From Zeus faber (Eukaryota > Chordata > Actinopteri > Zeiformes > Zeidae): a stretch of DNA of 64,000 nucleotides. A program made the translations under genes and the position numbers. The notes beneath the pieces are model-generated. The model was not told where the DNA came from. It did no database searches and was given only the letters and a program-made list of their open reading frames with translations. Each line of letters begins with the position of its first letter. Positions within the stretch are counted from its first letter, which is position 1. The DNA lies in contig OY482853.1 in the NCBI GenBank assembly GCA_960531495.1, positions 3,944,065 through 4,008,064 of the forward strand, in the 5' to 3' direction. Below are positions 37,139-48,648 of the stretch, one piece after another.

Positions 37139-38221
37139 TGCCAAATACACTCTTGCAAATACCTATAATTTGTCCCCTGTTTAAGCCAGCCAGAGGACAG
37201 CCTTGGTCCGATTCTTTGGTTGGTGCCATCGTCGAGGGCAACCGACACACGGTACAGCACCGGCAGGCCAGCTCATTGAAGGACCCCGTTTCTTTACTCT
37301 TTTGTTCTTCTCTCACAGAGTATAAATTGGGATATTGTAAAAAAACAAACAAAAAATAACAAAACAAAGACGGGTGTGACCACACGGAGCGTGCTTGCCG
37401 TTGCAGCACCGAGCGGCCTTTTTGTTGCTAAAAGGATTCGTGGCGAATTTCCTTTGTAGTCGTTCCTAGAGGCTCGATATCATCTATGAATCACCCGCAC
37501 CACGCAGGGCTCAGGGGGCAGCGGTGGGAGATTTTTCTTCACACTAATTTTCCATCTATGTGCAGCACATAATCAGATATACAATGTTATTAATCATATC
37601 TGACTCGTGCGCGGAGAGGTTCTGCCGGGCTTGGATTCCCGCTGTAAGCGCGGCCCAGGCCCAACAAATAGTCTAAAGTGTGGAGTTTAGCACGCGGGGA
37701 ACTTCATATAAACGTCTGATGTGATTTATTTTTCAATCAAAAGATTAGGGATTCATCCCTTTCCTTCTATTTTTACACCTACGCAAATAATCCGGGGCTG
37801 GCGTTTTGTGCCGTGACTGATGAGACACAAAGTGGCATCGGAGTCAGGGATTCCCTCCCTCGTGTCGATGGCGAAATGAAAGTCTTCTCATTGGTATTCA
37901 TGGAGCCGGTGCAGATACCAGGCAAATTGCCGCAGATGTTATTTGGTAAACAAACTTTTAATTTGTTAATTTTTTCCGACATTTTTATTTAGCTATTTAT
38001 TTTTTCTCTTTCATAGTCGGAATCGAGGCTTTCACGTATGATATTTCTTCCCCCGCCCCTCCCAAAAAAATGATCACAGCCCACTGCCGTACGCCAAGAG
38101 TGGAGCTCCTCCCGAATTGATGAGTTATTCATACGGACCAAACGCCCCGGCGCCGCGAAGCGCTGGGTCTCATGTGCCGCTCTAATGGCTCGTCTGCGCT
38201 CCACCCATCTGCTCGTCTCTA

Positions 38222-38279
38222 TCTATCTATCCGTCAGTCTGTCTGTCTGTCAGTCTGTCTGTCTGTCTGTCTGTCTGCA
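38222..38279. repeat. (CTGT)n tetranucleotide array
   Basis: CTGTCTGT units with GTCAG interruptions, about 13 units. Confidence 0.9.
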
Positions 38280-38379
38280 TATCCCTGCATCTGGAATGGC
38301 GCAGCACGACAAACCACATGTTTCGTACTTTATTTTCGTGATGAAACAGAACGACGGCTTCTCGGTTCCAGATGTTCCA

Positions 38380-38535
38380 GTCTGGCCTCGTGGCAGGAAG
38401 GTCCCGGGTTCCAACCCCGGCCGTCCCTGGTGCTTCCTCCGTGGGGTTTGCGTGTTCTCTCCGTGTTTGTGTGGGTTTCCTCCGGTTTCCTCCCGCCGTC
38501 AACAAAGACATGTACGTGAGGGGTTAATACTCCCG
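38380..38535 (+). mobile_element. tRNA-derived SINE fragment, plus orientation
   Basis: The segment GGCAGGAAGGTCCCGGGTTCC matches a pol III B box region (GGTTCCAACCC at 38407-38417). It is followed by GTGGGGTTTGCGTGTTCTCT and TGGGTTTCCTCCGGTTTCCTC, text I recognise as the central domain of a widespread fish SINE family. A second copy of the same family lies inverted at 58150-58327. Confidence 0.65.
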
Positions 38536-39557
38536 TCGGTGGTGATGCTCTGCAGCTGCCCAATGCTCCGGTGTAGGATGGCTCCACTGCAGTGGACACA
38601 TTTAGTTTCGCTATAAATTATCGTCCACGTGACCCATATCGTACACTCCAACATATTGTCGTTCAAAATGGCGTTCGCGGCACATGACAACAAAGATACA
38701 GTTCCCACGGCTTCAAAAAACTTTCGCTTTAAACTTTACAAGCCAACAACATGAACAGATACAGTGCAGATACAGACATGTTTTAATGCTTTTGACTGGA
38801 TCTAGTTAACGCACAAACAGACGCAACATCCTATCCTCTCCATCATTTAAAATACTTATTTTAACCCTAATCTTGTTGCCATGGGAACCAGAGCAACCGG
38901 CAGCTCACGTTCCATTTGCTCAGCACAATACGTCTAGCCACCATTCCATTCAAACGGGTTCCCACCCGACTCGTCAAGGTCGGGCCAATCACAACCGTTT
39001 ATTTCATATGGGGCGGGGTTGATACGAAAACGATGCAGAGGAGAGCTGTTGACGCACCTTACCAAGATGGCCGCCGCTGATGTGGAACGGTCTGTTTAGT
39101 CCGCTCTGGTGACAGTATTAAACCAACTGGACGGTTCATTTTCTATAAAAAGATTTTGTTGTAAGAAAGGTGTGTTTGTCGAACTTGGTAAAAAAAAAAA
39201 AAAATTGCTAAAATTTTTGTTTTATCAACTCACTCACACAGCGCTGCGTCCCACGTTTCATTGCTCTGATTGGTTGTAGTTCTATCCAGTGCTCTGATTG
39301 GGTTGTAGGTCAATCCAATTGCGTCCAGAGACATTTTGGTCTGTACCCCATTCGGTAACGCTCCTTGGAAATCGAAAATGAACAGAGAGATTCCAGACGA
39401 ATACGCGTTTAGGAATGAGTCTGCCGGTGTCAGGCTGTAATCTGTTGATACTGACGTAGAATCAACGAACTGAAGAGTCCACGAAACTAGAGCTTCAAGC
39501 GTCTCTTTTCACAGGAGCTCAGTCCACGATTCAGCAAATGGAAGTGAGTACAGACAG

Positions 39558-39560
<3 letters not shown>

Positions 39561-39595
<35 letters not shown>
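39561..39595. repeat. (TA)n microsatellite
   Basis: About 17 TA units ending in TATGTATGTATG. Confidence 0.95.
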
Positions 39596-39607
<12 letters not shown>

Positions 39608-39764
39608 GTATATCTGTCTGTATATACTGTACTATAAGAAAACATGGAGTGATGGGATTGGCTGCAATGTCACATTCTCACATCTCGACTAAATTAGTAA
39701 TTGACAGGATCCTGTTCTCATGTGTATTGTGCCTCAGAGCACAGTGTTCCAGCTGTGATGGCTA

Positions 39765-39870
39765 CTCTCCCCCTCTCTCCCCCTCTCTCTCCCTCTCTCT
39801 CTCCATCTCTCTCTCTCGCTTCCCCTCTCTCTCGCTCTCTCTCTCTCTCGCTCTCTCTCTCTCTCGCTCC
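39765..39870. repeat. (CT)n/(CCCTCT)n tract forming the exon 7 polypyrimidine tract
   Basis: A CT-rich microsatellite of about 105 nt, broken only by CGCT and CCATCT units, runs without a gap into the acceptor GCTCCAG of exon 7. No AG occurs within it, so the true acceptor is the first AG after the tract. Confidence 0.95.
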
Positions 39871-39872
39871 AG

Positions 39873-40083
39873 TTTGACTTTGTAGAGCTGCTGGATGGCA
39901 GGCGGCTCCTGGCCCAGGACATCCACGGCTTGGAGGGTCCCCGGGCCCTGCAGCGCAGCCTGGTCCCCCTGGTGGCCCACGACACTGGCTTCATCCAGTA
40001 CATGGACTCCGGCATCTGGCACCTGGCCGTCTACAACGACGGGAAGGAGGTGGAGACTGTCTCCTTCCTCACCACCGCCATAG
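39873..40083 (+). CDS. tenm2: tenm2 exon 7: extracellular linker domain, second half
   Basis: This 211-nt exon enters in phase 0 and leaves in phase 1 (ATAG|GTGAGG). It encodes [58 protein letters not shown] and [42 protein letters not shown] and VSFLTTAI match teneurin-2. The segment equivalent to the putative furin site of other teneurin-2 proteins (I recall PRQSRG) reads PRALQRSL, without an RxxR consensus. The exon completes the globular region that precedes EGF1. Confidence 0.97.
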
Positions 40084-43000
40084 GTGAGGGATGCACCGGT
40101 ACCTGTTTGGTCCGGCCCTGTCTCACTCTCATTCCCGGACAAACATTGAACCCCTGTCCCCGTGGTCAGCATCTGGACCATGTCTTGTTTTCTTTCATTC
40201 TTTTTTGATTTGATTCTGGATTCTATGTTTCGTTTAAAAAAATATATATATATATCTAAAGGGAACAGAATGCATGTAAGTAACATTTTGTTTGTATCCG
40301 GTTTTTCAAAATCGCAAGAGCCAAATATTACGAGAGAGTACGAGAACAGTGACGGACCCGATACCCAGTCGCTTATCTGTTCTTTCTTTAGTTTTCTAGA
40401 GTTATGGCTAAACTTATAAAATAAGTTTTGGGTTTTATTCTGCTGCCGACACAAGACTTTACGCACAGCAGAAAAAAAAACCTCTGCTCCAGTTCCACCG
40501 ACAGACATGAACGTGCTCTCACCAGGGAGGTAACGATATCAATTGTGTGGTAATGGTATTAATTCCCCCCTTTTGTTTTATGTGTATTCAATAAATAATG
40601 AGTTGCTGTTAAAAAAGAAAGACACGCGGTGAAGCCTCTGACGGGGAGCTTGCTCAACTTCCCAGCCGGGAGACGTGAGGCAGTTCCGCCGCTGATTTGC
40701 GAACGCTGCACTCGGAGAAATTATATGACTCATTGGAAGGTTTATTACAACGTTTGGCCGCCGGCCACCGCACGGCGACAACATAAGGTGAATTAAAGTT
40801 AACATCTTGAATTTTGCAGCGTGACTTAATACCGCGGGCACAGTATTACAGGGAGAGGCTCACGGTTCAGAACCGTCGGCGCTTGCCACGGCGGCACACC
40901 TGAAGACGGTACCGTTTGGAACCCGCGCTGTCGCCAGGTTTTTGTCGCCGCTTGGAGTGAGAACCGCTGGACAGAGAAAAAAAAAAAAAAAGAAAGGTTT
41001 GTTTTCGACGGCAATGGCTGCGACTTCCCAAGGTTAAGAAGGCACAGAAAAGTGCAGGTTAATCAAGGTGAAGTTGAATATTACCAAATCAGAACCCCGG
41101 CGCAATCTCCCCACGCCCCTGAGTAGGGCATTGAGAGATCATAATATACTCATTAGCCTGAGAGTCTTCGGCGCGAATTAGGGGTCCGGCTTCTGGGAAC
41201 CATTTGCATACAATTCATAGTATGATTGCACCCCTCCTGCTTGTGCCATTTTTTTTTTATCACGATTTGCTCCAATTTACATCTACTTTGCATGCATCAA
41301 CGTGCAAAAAAAAAAAAAATAGATTTCTCTCCGTCTCTGCCCTCGATTGGCTCCGTTTCAAGCCGGCGTCCTTCTTCGGAGGACGGTGACTTGGTTCTTC
41401 TGCGCGAGCCTCTTTGTTCTCCCCAAAGCGTCTTTGATTAGCGCCGCGCACCGAGCGAGGTGCGAGGGGCCCGAGGTGTCGGCTTTCGCGGCGACGGCAG
41501 CTGGGAGCCCTTCTCACATGCTCTTTAATTAAAAGCTCCTGGGCCGGAGCCCATCTGTGACAGGCCGGTGCCAGGCGGCAGATCGATGGGAGCCTGTCGT
41601 CGACGCCCGAGCTACAGCGACCGGAGGAGGGCCCGGAGGTGCCCTCTGCCCCGCTCCCCTGCTGGGGCAACAACAGCTGTAATTCAATACTTAATGGATG
41701 ATATGACACGGGGAGCGGGGGGCCGCCTGCCGTGCTCACTTTGCCCGGAGAAGGCAGAGCTCGCTGGGGGGTCGGGGTGCGTGGGCCGCAGGGGTTCCTC
41801 GGCCTGGGTTTATCGGAACCGGGGGACGTCTCCGCTCAGAGGTAAGCGGAGGAGCCTTCTCCAAAACGGGTTGCCCTTCAGCAGAAATTTAATCTCCCCT
41901 GAATTGTGTTGAGCCATGGAGGGATAGAGTTGACCTTCAACTATCTCAGCCTGGGTATCGAAATATATATATGTGAGCAATATCCATTTAGAGCGAGCGG
42001 ATTGGGAGAAAGGAGCGGCGTCGTTTTCAGACGGGGCGACATGAATTATTTCAGCTCGTCCAACCGCGCCGGTAGAGACCAAAAAATAAATAAATAAATA
42101 AAATGAAATGACTTCCTTTCCCGTCGCTGGCGCGTCTTGTGTTCCTACGGCGTGTATCCATGGAAAAGGGCTGTCCTCTGCACAAAGCCGCGCGGTTCTT
42201 CATCTGGGGGCCCGGACGCCCTCTTCCCGCTCCTCATCGCCTGGCAACGGCCCCGCTGTGCGAAACACGTCCTGCCGGATGCGCTGCGAGCGAGCAGGCA
42301 GCCGCCGGCGCTGGCTGTTGCCAAACGTGCGTCATCCCAGGTTTTGCGGTTAGCGAATCCCCCCCCCCCCCCAAAAAAAAGGAAATAGACAAAATGAGAC
42401 GCAAGAGCCAGTGCCGCCCCAACCCTTCGGTGTCCCGCTGATCGCGGCCTCCGTCGGGCCCCGACGGCCGTCAGTCAGGACACGCTGCGTCCTCCCGGAC
42501 CCAACGCTGATTAAGCCTTCCCGTCCTCGTGGAGCGGAGGAGCCTCACGCCGCGCTCGGCCTTCCTTTGGTGCCAGGGCTGATGGATTCCAAAGAATCAA
42601 TGATTTATGTGTTGCCTCGCGTGGAGCGTGTCGGCCGAAAGACTGGGGGGGAAACAGAAGTGAACCGCAGAGTCCAGAGTGGTGCCGTTCAGGGTCGGTC
42701 AGGGAAACAGATGTGTGTCCAAAACAGAGACATCACAACAAAATACGTCATTGGATCAACTTGGAAAAATCGCCTCAATATATTTTTTTCCTGTTCCCCT
42801 AAAAGAAAATGCACGCCTTGGGCTGGGGGCTATCGTGCGTTGTTCCAATTTACGATTCTATCGGGGCGGGGTGCGGTCTCCCAGTTCGGTTGCAGGATTT
42901 ATTATTTACAAGTAAAGTATTTAAACAAAAACATCCACTTTACACTACATGAAGTCCTACATGCGTGACGCAGCACGCCACGGGGAGACACGGGGGGGGG

Positions 43001-44570
43001 GTTTGCAACGCGACAGAACGGGGCAGTCCCTTGGCTCGGTTGTTTTAAAAAATATTTATTTTATACAAGTAGGAAACAAACTAAAATAAATCGATTTAAT
43101 CTAAAAACACAGGACAAGCGGTGCAGGGGTGGGGAACGGGCACCGAGCACCGCTGTCTGGAGGAGAAATCCCAAACAAAAGCTCCAGTTCCCCGATGTTA
43201 CGTTGGCGCGTAAACAGACGGGAACGTCCGTGTATCATTCATTTCATATCTGATTAGATCATATTCTGATTTTCTTTCCCGCATGAAATGTTGTGAGTGT
43301 GGGAACCTGGCTCAGCGAGCGGAGAACCCCCTGCGCCCCCCGCACCGGGCTCCCAGCCAATCCAGCGTCCCCTCCTTCCCGCCGCCGAAGCACCCGGCCC
43401 GATGCGCCCGCACCGGTTTGGTTTATGTTTTTCATTTTCCATACAAGTAGGAGACGAACACCTCTTTCCCACTGCACCAAAAGCCCGGTCACACCCGCTA
43501 ACATCCGGCGTTTGTCATGAGTGGGGAAGGTAAAACCCGGGTTTCAGTCCCGAGTCAAGTGACCCGGCGTTAGACCCGGGTTTTAATCGGCTCCGCCTCC
43601 GATGGGCTCTGATGTGAACAGGACCACCGGGTTGACCTGTTCGCTTTGGCCTCTCTACCGCATGTTGGAGTTACGGACGTCGGCGCGTTATTAGACCAGA
43701 ATATCCGCGTATCATTCCATCATTTCATATCCCCTTCAGATTTCAAAATCACAAGTTATTGACTTTTTTTTCCACCTGGGAGACCCTGAAATGTTGTGAG
43801 CGTGGGGATGGCACAGCAGGGAGGCCCCCCACGCTGCCCGCCGGGCTCCGAGCATCAGTCCAACGCGCTGCTTCTACTGTAGCGTTGGGTCATTCAAAAT
43901 ATATATTTTTTCAAGTTTCACAGTCTTACACCGTTGTTTGTTTACGTTGCCGTCTCCTCCACTGTTTTGTTCCCCATCGCACTGGAACCATGACACGCCC
44001 CTTTTTTACGGCGCCTTGGTGACGTTGAACGTGATGCGCCTCGTGATGCTCCTGGCAAGCTGTCAATCAGCTGTTTTTAGTTTGTTAGTTTTTGGTTGGT
44101 GGGTTCATTGTGGTGTGAAAGAAATGAACTCCATACCAGAGAATATGAATGAAATTCCATTCTTGTGGCCGTAGCTGATGCAGACAACACACGGCACAAT
44201 CGGGAGAAAACAACAACCAACCAGGGAAGCACCACGGTCATTTTTTAACACTTCTACACAATGAGCATTACAAATAATCAATCCAAAATAGCTCTGAGCC
44301 GAGCGGGCGAGGGGGGGGGGGGCTCTTCCCCTCCCTCCCCCCCTCAGGTTGATGAGTAGATCTACAGTTAGGAAGGTAAACCCTGCTCTTTGAAGGTGGA
44401 TCGCAGTTCTTATTTTAAGGACTTTCATTGTCTCCTGGTTCTACGTACGTCCCAGGATTCCACACTGACGTCATTCCTGCCCCCTTCCCCTTTCTTCTTC
44501 TGCCCGATTCAGTGAATGCAAATGTAAAGACCCTGCAGCTGCTACCTGACCGGTGCGCCCCCCCCCGGGA

Positions 44571-44597
44571 CCACACACACACACACACACACACACG

Positions 44598-44682
<85 letters not shown>

Positions 44683-44684
44683 AC

Positions 44685-44762
<78 letters not shown>

Positions 44763-44772
44763 ACACACACAT
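44571..44772. repeat. (CA)n microsatellite
   Basis: About 200 nt of CA dinucleotides with GCAC, ATAC and CATA variants. Confidence 0.95.
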
Positions 44773-44773
44773 T

Positions 44774-45390
44774 GTAAATTTCCCTGTTGTGGGACTAATA
44801 AAGGTTTATCTTACACACGCACAAACACATACACACACAGTCACACACACACACACACACACAGTCACACACACACACACACACACAGTCACACACACAC
44901 ACACACACAGTCACACATACACACACACACACACTCACACACTCACACATACACATACACACATACACATACACACACACACACACAGACACACGCACAC
45001 GTAAATTTCCCTGTTGTGGGACTAATAAAGGTTTATCTTACACACGCACAAACACATACACACACAGTCACACACACACACACACACACACAGTCACACA
45101 CACACACACACACACAGTCACACACACACACACACAGTCACACATACACACACACACACACTCACACACTCACACATACACATACACACACACACACACA
45201 TACACACACACACATACACATACACACACACACACACAGACACACGCACACGGAAATTTCCCTGTTGTGGGACTAATAAAGGTTTATCTTACACACGCAC
45301 AAACACGTACACACACACACACACAGTCACACACACACAGACACACACACACACACACAGTCACACACGCACAGTCACACACACACTGCT
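44774..45390. repeat. Tandem units combining a LINE-like 3' tail with CA repeats
   Basis: The text AAATTTCCCTGTTGTGGGAC followed by TAATAAAGGTTTATCTTACAC begins at 44774, 45001 and 45252, giving spacings of 227 and 251 nt. Each copy is followed by the same ACACGCACAAACAC and AGTCACAC-interrupted CA stretches. The GGGACTAATAAAGG.TTATCTTA text is common at the 3' end of fish LINE/SINE insertions. One insertion tail seems to have been duplicated with its microsatellite. Confidence 0.85.
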
Positions 45391-45449
45391 TAGCAACATG
45401 GTGGAGGGAGAAATGCAACAGAGCCGTCTCTCTGCCCGTCCCTCACGCC

Positions 45450-45598
45450 CCATCCCTCTCTCTCTCTCTCTCTCCCTCCCTCTGCTCGCCTCCCCCTCTC
45501 CCTGTATCTCTTCTTCTCATTAATTCACCAGTTGCCTCCGTCTCTCCCTCTCTCTGTCTCCCTTTTCTCCCCCTCTCTCTCTTCTCCTCTCATGCGTT
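45450..45598. repeat. CT-rich pyrimidine tract
   Basis: Runs of TCTCTC and CCCTC are interrupted by a short unique stretch (45514-45535). Confidence 0.85.
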
Positions 45599-46410
45599 GC
45601 ATCTTCAGTGATGATTGACTCTCTGGAGTAAAGGAAGCTCACTCTGTGGTTCACATTTCTGGCCCTTTGTGGAACACAAAAGGTTCTTTGTTCCTTAAGT
45701 TTAGCCTCAGAGCTTCTTCTTGCTGAAGTCAATGGACGGAGATTGAATATTTTTCAGCACCATTTGGGGCTTAATTCAGCGAGCGTCGCGTTTCGGATTG
45801 CTCTGGCCGGGGGGAGGGGGGGGGGGGGGGGCTCAGAGATCTGGCTCCCTGTTGAATGGAACCTGTAGAATGAAATAATCAGCATCATCATAGAGCAGGG
45901 TTGAATAAAACCATTTTACCTTAAATATTCACTGTTGCGTTTGTTCGAACACCTTGTGTGTCTTAAACTTGGGTTCATTTTATCTTTATTTAGATTAGGT
46001 CACTTCCTTTTACATGCGCGAATGGAGAGCCACGCCCCGTTCATATTCCCATTGAACAGCCCAATCCCATTGGACTGACAAAATTCTGAGTCAGGTACAG
46101 CCCTAGAAATTACTAATAATAATAATCAGACACACAAAATAAATCCCCCGTACGTTTAATGGACTGTCCCTCCCCCTCGCAAAGCTGAAGTGACGAGCGG
46201 AGCACCTGGAAAGTTTCTCCAGAGGTCCTTGAACACAGCATGGAAGACGGTCAATGATAAAAAAAATAATAATGATTATTGTGTTTATTTTTTATATTTC
46301 TTATGACTCCTGTAACTTTCACCAGCAAAAAAAGGAAATACTTGTACAAATATGTATATATATTGTGTATATACAGTACATATATTATTTATATATACAT
46401 ACATACAATA

Positions 46411-46807
46411 CAGCCGTGACGTCAGGTGACCGGTATTGAAGCTCATTAATGTCATCACCGCAAACTATACACAGGTATTCCTCACTTAACCACCAGCTCT
46501 CTGACCAGGCTGTACTGTACACTGTGTACCATACCAAGCACCTCATCTCGTCTATACTATACACTGTATATACACTGTATACACTGTGTACACTATATAT
46601 ACCATATACACTATATAAACTATATATACTATATACACTATATATACTATATACTCTACATACACTATATATACTGTATATACACTATATATACACTATA
46701 CGCTATATACTATTACACGGGTCCTCACTTATCGTCCAATTCACTTAATGACCTGGTGCTAGGAACGGAACTCGGTCGTTAAGTGAGGAGTACCTGTATA
46801 TACAGTT

Positions 46808-46861
<54 letters not shown>

Positions 46862-46915
46862 ATTTGCTGTGATGACGGTAATGAGCTCAATACCGGTCAC
46901 CTGGCGTCACAGCTG
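46411..46915. mobile_element. Foldback MITE with TA and TG repeats inside
   Basis: The left arm (46411-46490) reads CAGCCGTGACGTCAGGTGAC, then CGGTATTGAAGCTCATTA, and ends CTCACTTAAC. The right arm (46777-46915) is its imperfect reverse complement, starting GTTAAGTGAGG and ending CGGTCACCTGGCGTCACAGC. A (TG)n expansion (46810-46858) splits the right arm. The middle is TATACACTATA-type sequence with a smaller nested inverted repeat (TCACTTAATGACC at 46740-46752, GGTCGTTAAGTGA at 46773-46785). A left TA flank is present but the right flank is TG, so the superfamily is uncertain. Confidence 0.7.
46810..46858. repeat. (TG)n microsatellite inside the MITE
   Basis: About 24 TG units lie between the two halves of the right arm of the foldback element. 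Confidence 0.95.
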
Positions 46916-47472
46916 TGGTAATGTGGCTATCGTCACTGCCAGAGGCAAATGTCCAGTCAAGTCCAAACAACAGTAAATTGGGTTTTACCATTTTCATATT
47001 TGCAGAGTTCAATATGGATCCTCTGAAGTTTATTTACGATCGTCTCTCGTTTTCCGTGTGTCTCGCTATCTCACTTGCTTTTGGATGCGGGGGCAGTAAT
47101 GTGCGCAGCTGCAAAACGACTTTGCTTCCCATCGTCCCGACGCCCTGAACTCATCACGAGGAGCGCCACAAACCGCCAGGTGCCTCCGCTCTCCGCTCGC
47201 CACAACTCCATTATTACATTTTGGTGCGTCAACTGTAACGGTCGTGAATCACAGTGGCCACTGACCTATTTTGAGGCGAAAAGGCAGAATGCATTATTTA
47301 CTCACGGTGCGCTCGTCCTCAAGTAGGAAACAGGAGCCGAGGAGAGGAAGCAGCCAACCACCAACCTACCTCTAACGAACAACTCCACTCGGTCCGAGTC
47401 TCCATTTCCTACGCTGCTCCCTCTCAGCGCCGTGTGCCGTGTACGGTGCAGCTTGTTGTGTTGGTGCGTTGC

Positions 47473-47497
47473 AAGTTGCATGAGATCCATGCAACTT
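47473..47497. repeat. Perfect 10-bp hairpin
   Basis: AAGTTGCATG (47473-47482) is complementary to CATGCAACTT (47488-47497) across a 5-nt loop. The same TGCAACTT motif builds the larger hairpin 270 nt downstream. Confidence 0.85.
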
Positions 47498-47514
47498 TAT
47501 TGTTGTTGTGTTTT

Positions 47515-47547
<33 letters not shown>

Positions 47548-47742
47548 CGAAATGGACGATGATAATTTCAGCTTTTCAAGAGAAAAATCCTAAAAGATGC
47601 GTCTGGGTACATCGTACCAGCACCGTGGTGGTTCCCAACTGGAAGGCTCGACTTGATATCAGCATTTTGTTTGGCTGTTGCATTGTCCTCGCTGCAAAAC
47701 GTTCAAAGACTTAGAACTTATCGGATTTCATGCAATGTTTTA

Positions 47743-47795
47743 ATGCAACTTGCTTGTTTGCAACTGAATTGCAGTTGCAAACAAGCAAGTTGCAT
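47743..47795. repeat. Perfect 24-bp inverted repeat with 5-nt loop
   Basis: The segment 47743-47766 (ATGCAACTTGCTTGTTTGCA plus ACTG) is exactly reverse-complementary to 47772-47795, separated by AATTG. All 24 pairs match. Confidence 0.95.
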
Positions 47796-48059
47796 GACAA
47801 CGTTTTGCGTGTAATGCCGGCCTGAAATCCTTGCTTTATGAGTATTTTTATAACCAGTACATACAGCATTGTCTCAGGGTGTTCTTGTTGTATGTAAGGA
47901 CTGTTTTAATTCCCCTGTTATTCATTTTATACGAGTGGCTTCCTGAAAAGGGACCCAAAATGTAACTATTTTGTTTTTACTCTGTTGTCTTTTAACTCTT
48001 TTTTGTATGAAGTGCTTTGTAACTTTGAAAAGTATCAAAGCATTATATAAATTAAAACA

Positions 48060-48132
48060 TTTATTATTATTATTATTATTATTAGTAGTAGTAGTAGTAG
48101 TAGTAGCAGTAGTAGTATTATTATTATAGTTA

Positions 48133-48163
<31 letters not shown>

Positions 48164-48225
48164 CATTATTATTATTATTGTTATTATTATTTATATTGTT
48201 GTTATTATTATTATTATTATTATTA

Positions 48226-48272
<47 letters not shown>

Positions 48273-48351
48273 GTCATTGTTATTCTTATTATTATTGTTG
48301 TTGTTATTTTCATTATTATTGTCATCGTTATTGCTATTATTATTAACAACC

Positions 48352-48394
<43 letters not shown>
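48060..48394. repeat. Trinucleotide array (TTA)n with (AGT)n and (TAA)n blocks
   Basis: About 335 nt of ATT/TTA triplets contain an AGTAGTAGT block (48085-48117) and end in (AATAAT)n. It lies 150 nt upstream of exon 8. Confidence 0.95.
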
Positions 48395-48395
<1 letters not shown>

Positions 48396-48546
48396 CCACC
48401 TCTGAATGCATCTCTGAAAGTAAAAAAGGATCAACTGTCAGAGTGTGAGTCTCCACGTTAGTAACGTGCTGCCAGGACAGGAGCCTGCACCTGTCAGTGT
48501 AAACAGTGGAACCAGCAGCCAAGGAAGTGTTTTTGTTTTCTGCCAG

Positions 48547-48648
48547 ATTCCATCGACGACTGTCCCAGCAACTGCTTCGGGAACGGAGACTGTGTGGCTG
48601 GAAGCTGCCGCTGCTTCTCGGGGTTCAGGGGAGCAGACTGCGGAAGAG
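48547..48648 (+). CDS. tenm2: tenm2 exon 8: EGF repeat 1
   Basis: This 102-nt exon follows TTTTCTGCCAG and is phase 1 at both ends. It encodes [34 protein letters not shown], a complete six-cysteine EGF module of the compact teneurin/tenascin type (CxxxCxxxGxCxxGxCxCxxGFxGxxC). One module per symmetric phase-1 exon is typical of EGF repeats. The donor is AGAG|GTGAGT. Confidence 0.97.

Larger units (their letters stand above)
36378..39872 (+). other. tenm2: Intron 6 (3.5 kb)
   Basis: It holds a purine-only (GAA)n tract (36978-37138), a CTGT array (38222-38279), a tRNA-derived SINE fragment (38380-38535), (TA)n at 39561-39595 and a (CT)n tract (39765-39870) that runs into the exon 7 acceptor. 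The stretch 38,860-39,480 looks like dispersed-repeat sequence but I could not define its ends. Confidence 0.85.
40084..48546 (+). other. tenm2: Intron 7 (8.5 kb)
   Basis: It holds (CA)n and LINE-tail tandem copies (44571-45390), a CT-rich tract (45450-45598), a foldback MITE (46411-46915), two short perfect hairpins (47473-47497, 47743-47795), and a trinucleotide TTA-type array (48060-48394). A diverged direct duplication may link about 43,215-43,350 with 43,700-43,850. Elsewhere it is unique-looking with no exon. Cn-An homopolymer pairs occur at 42359-42378 and a G run at 45809-45831. Confidence 0.85.

Noticed and set aside
38860-39480. Suspected larger DNA transposon
   Set aside because: The text resembles dispersed fish repeats, but I could not find inverted ends or target duplications.
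33730-40083. Assignment to tenm4 or tenm3
   Set aside because: The post-membrane text [20 protein letters not shown] and [12 protein letters not shown] fits remembered teneurin-2; tenm3 and tenm4 differ at these places. A phylogeny would settle it.
43215-43850. Possible direct duplication or MITE with AACCCGGGTTT-type palindromes
   Set aside because: The similarity is patchy and boundaries cannot be fixed by eye.
44428-45276. A 282-codon His-Thr frame
   Set aside because: It is the translation of CA repeats and LINE-tail copies.
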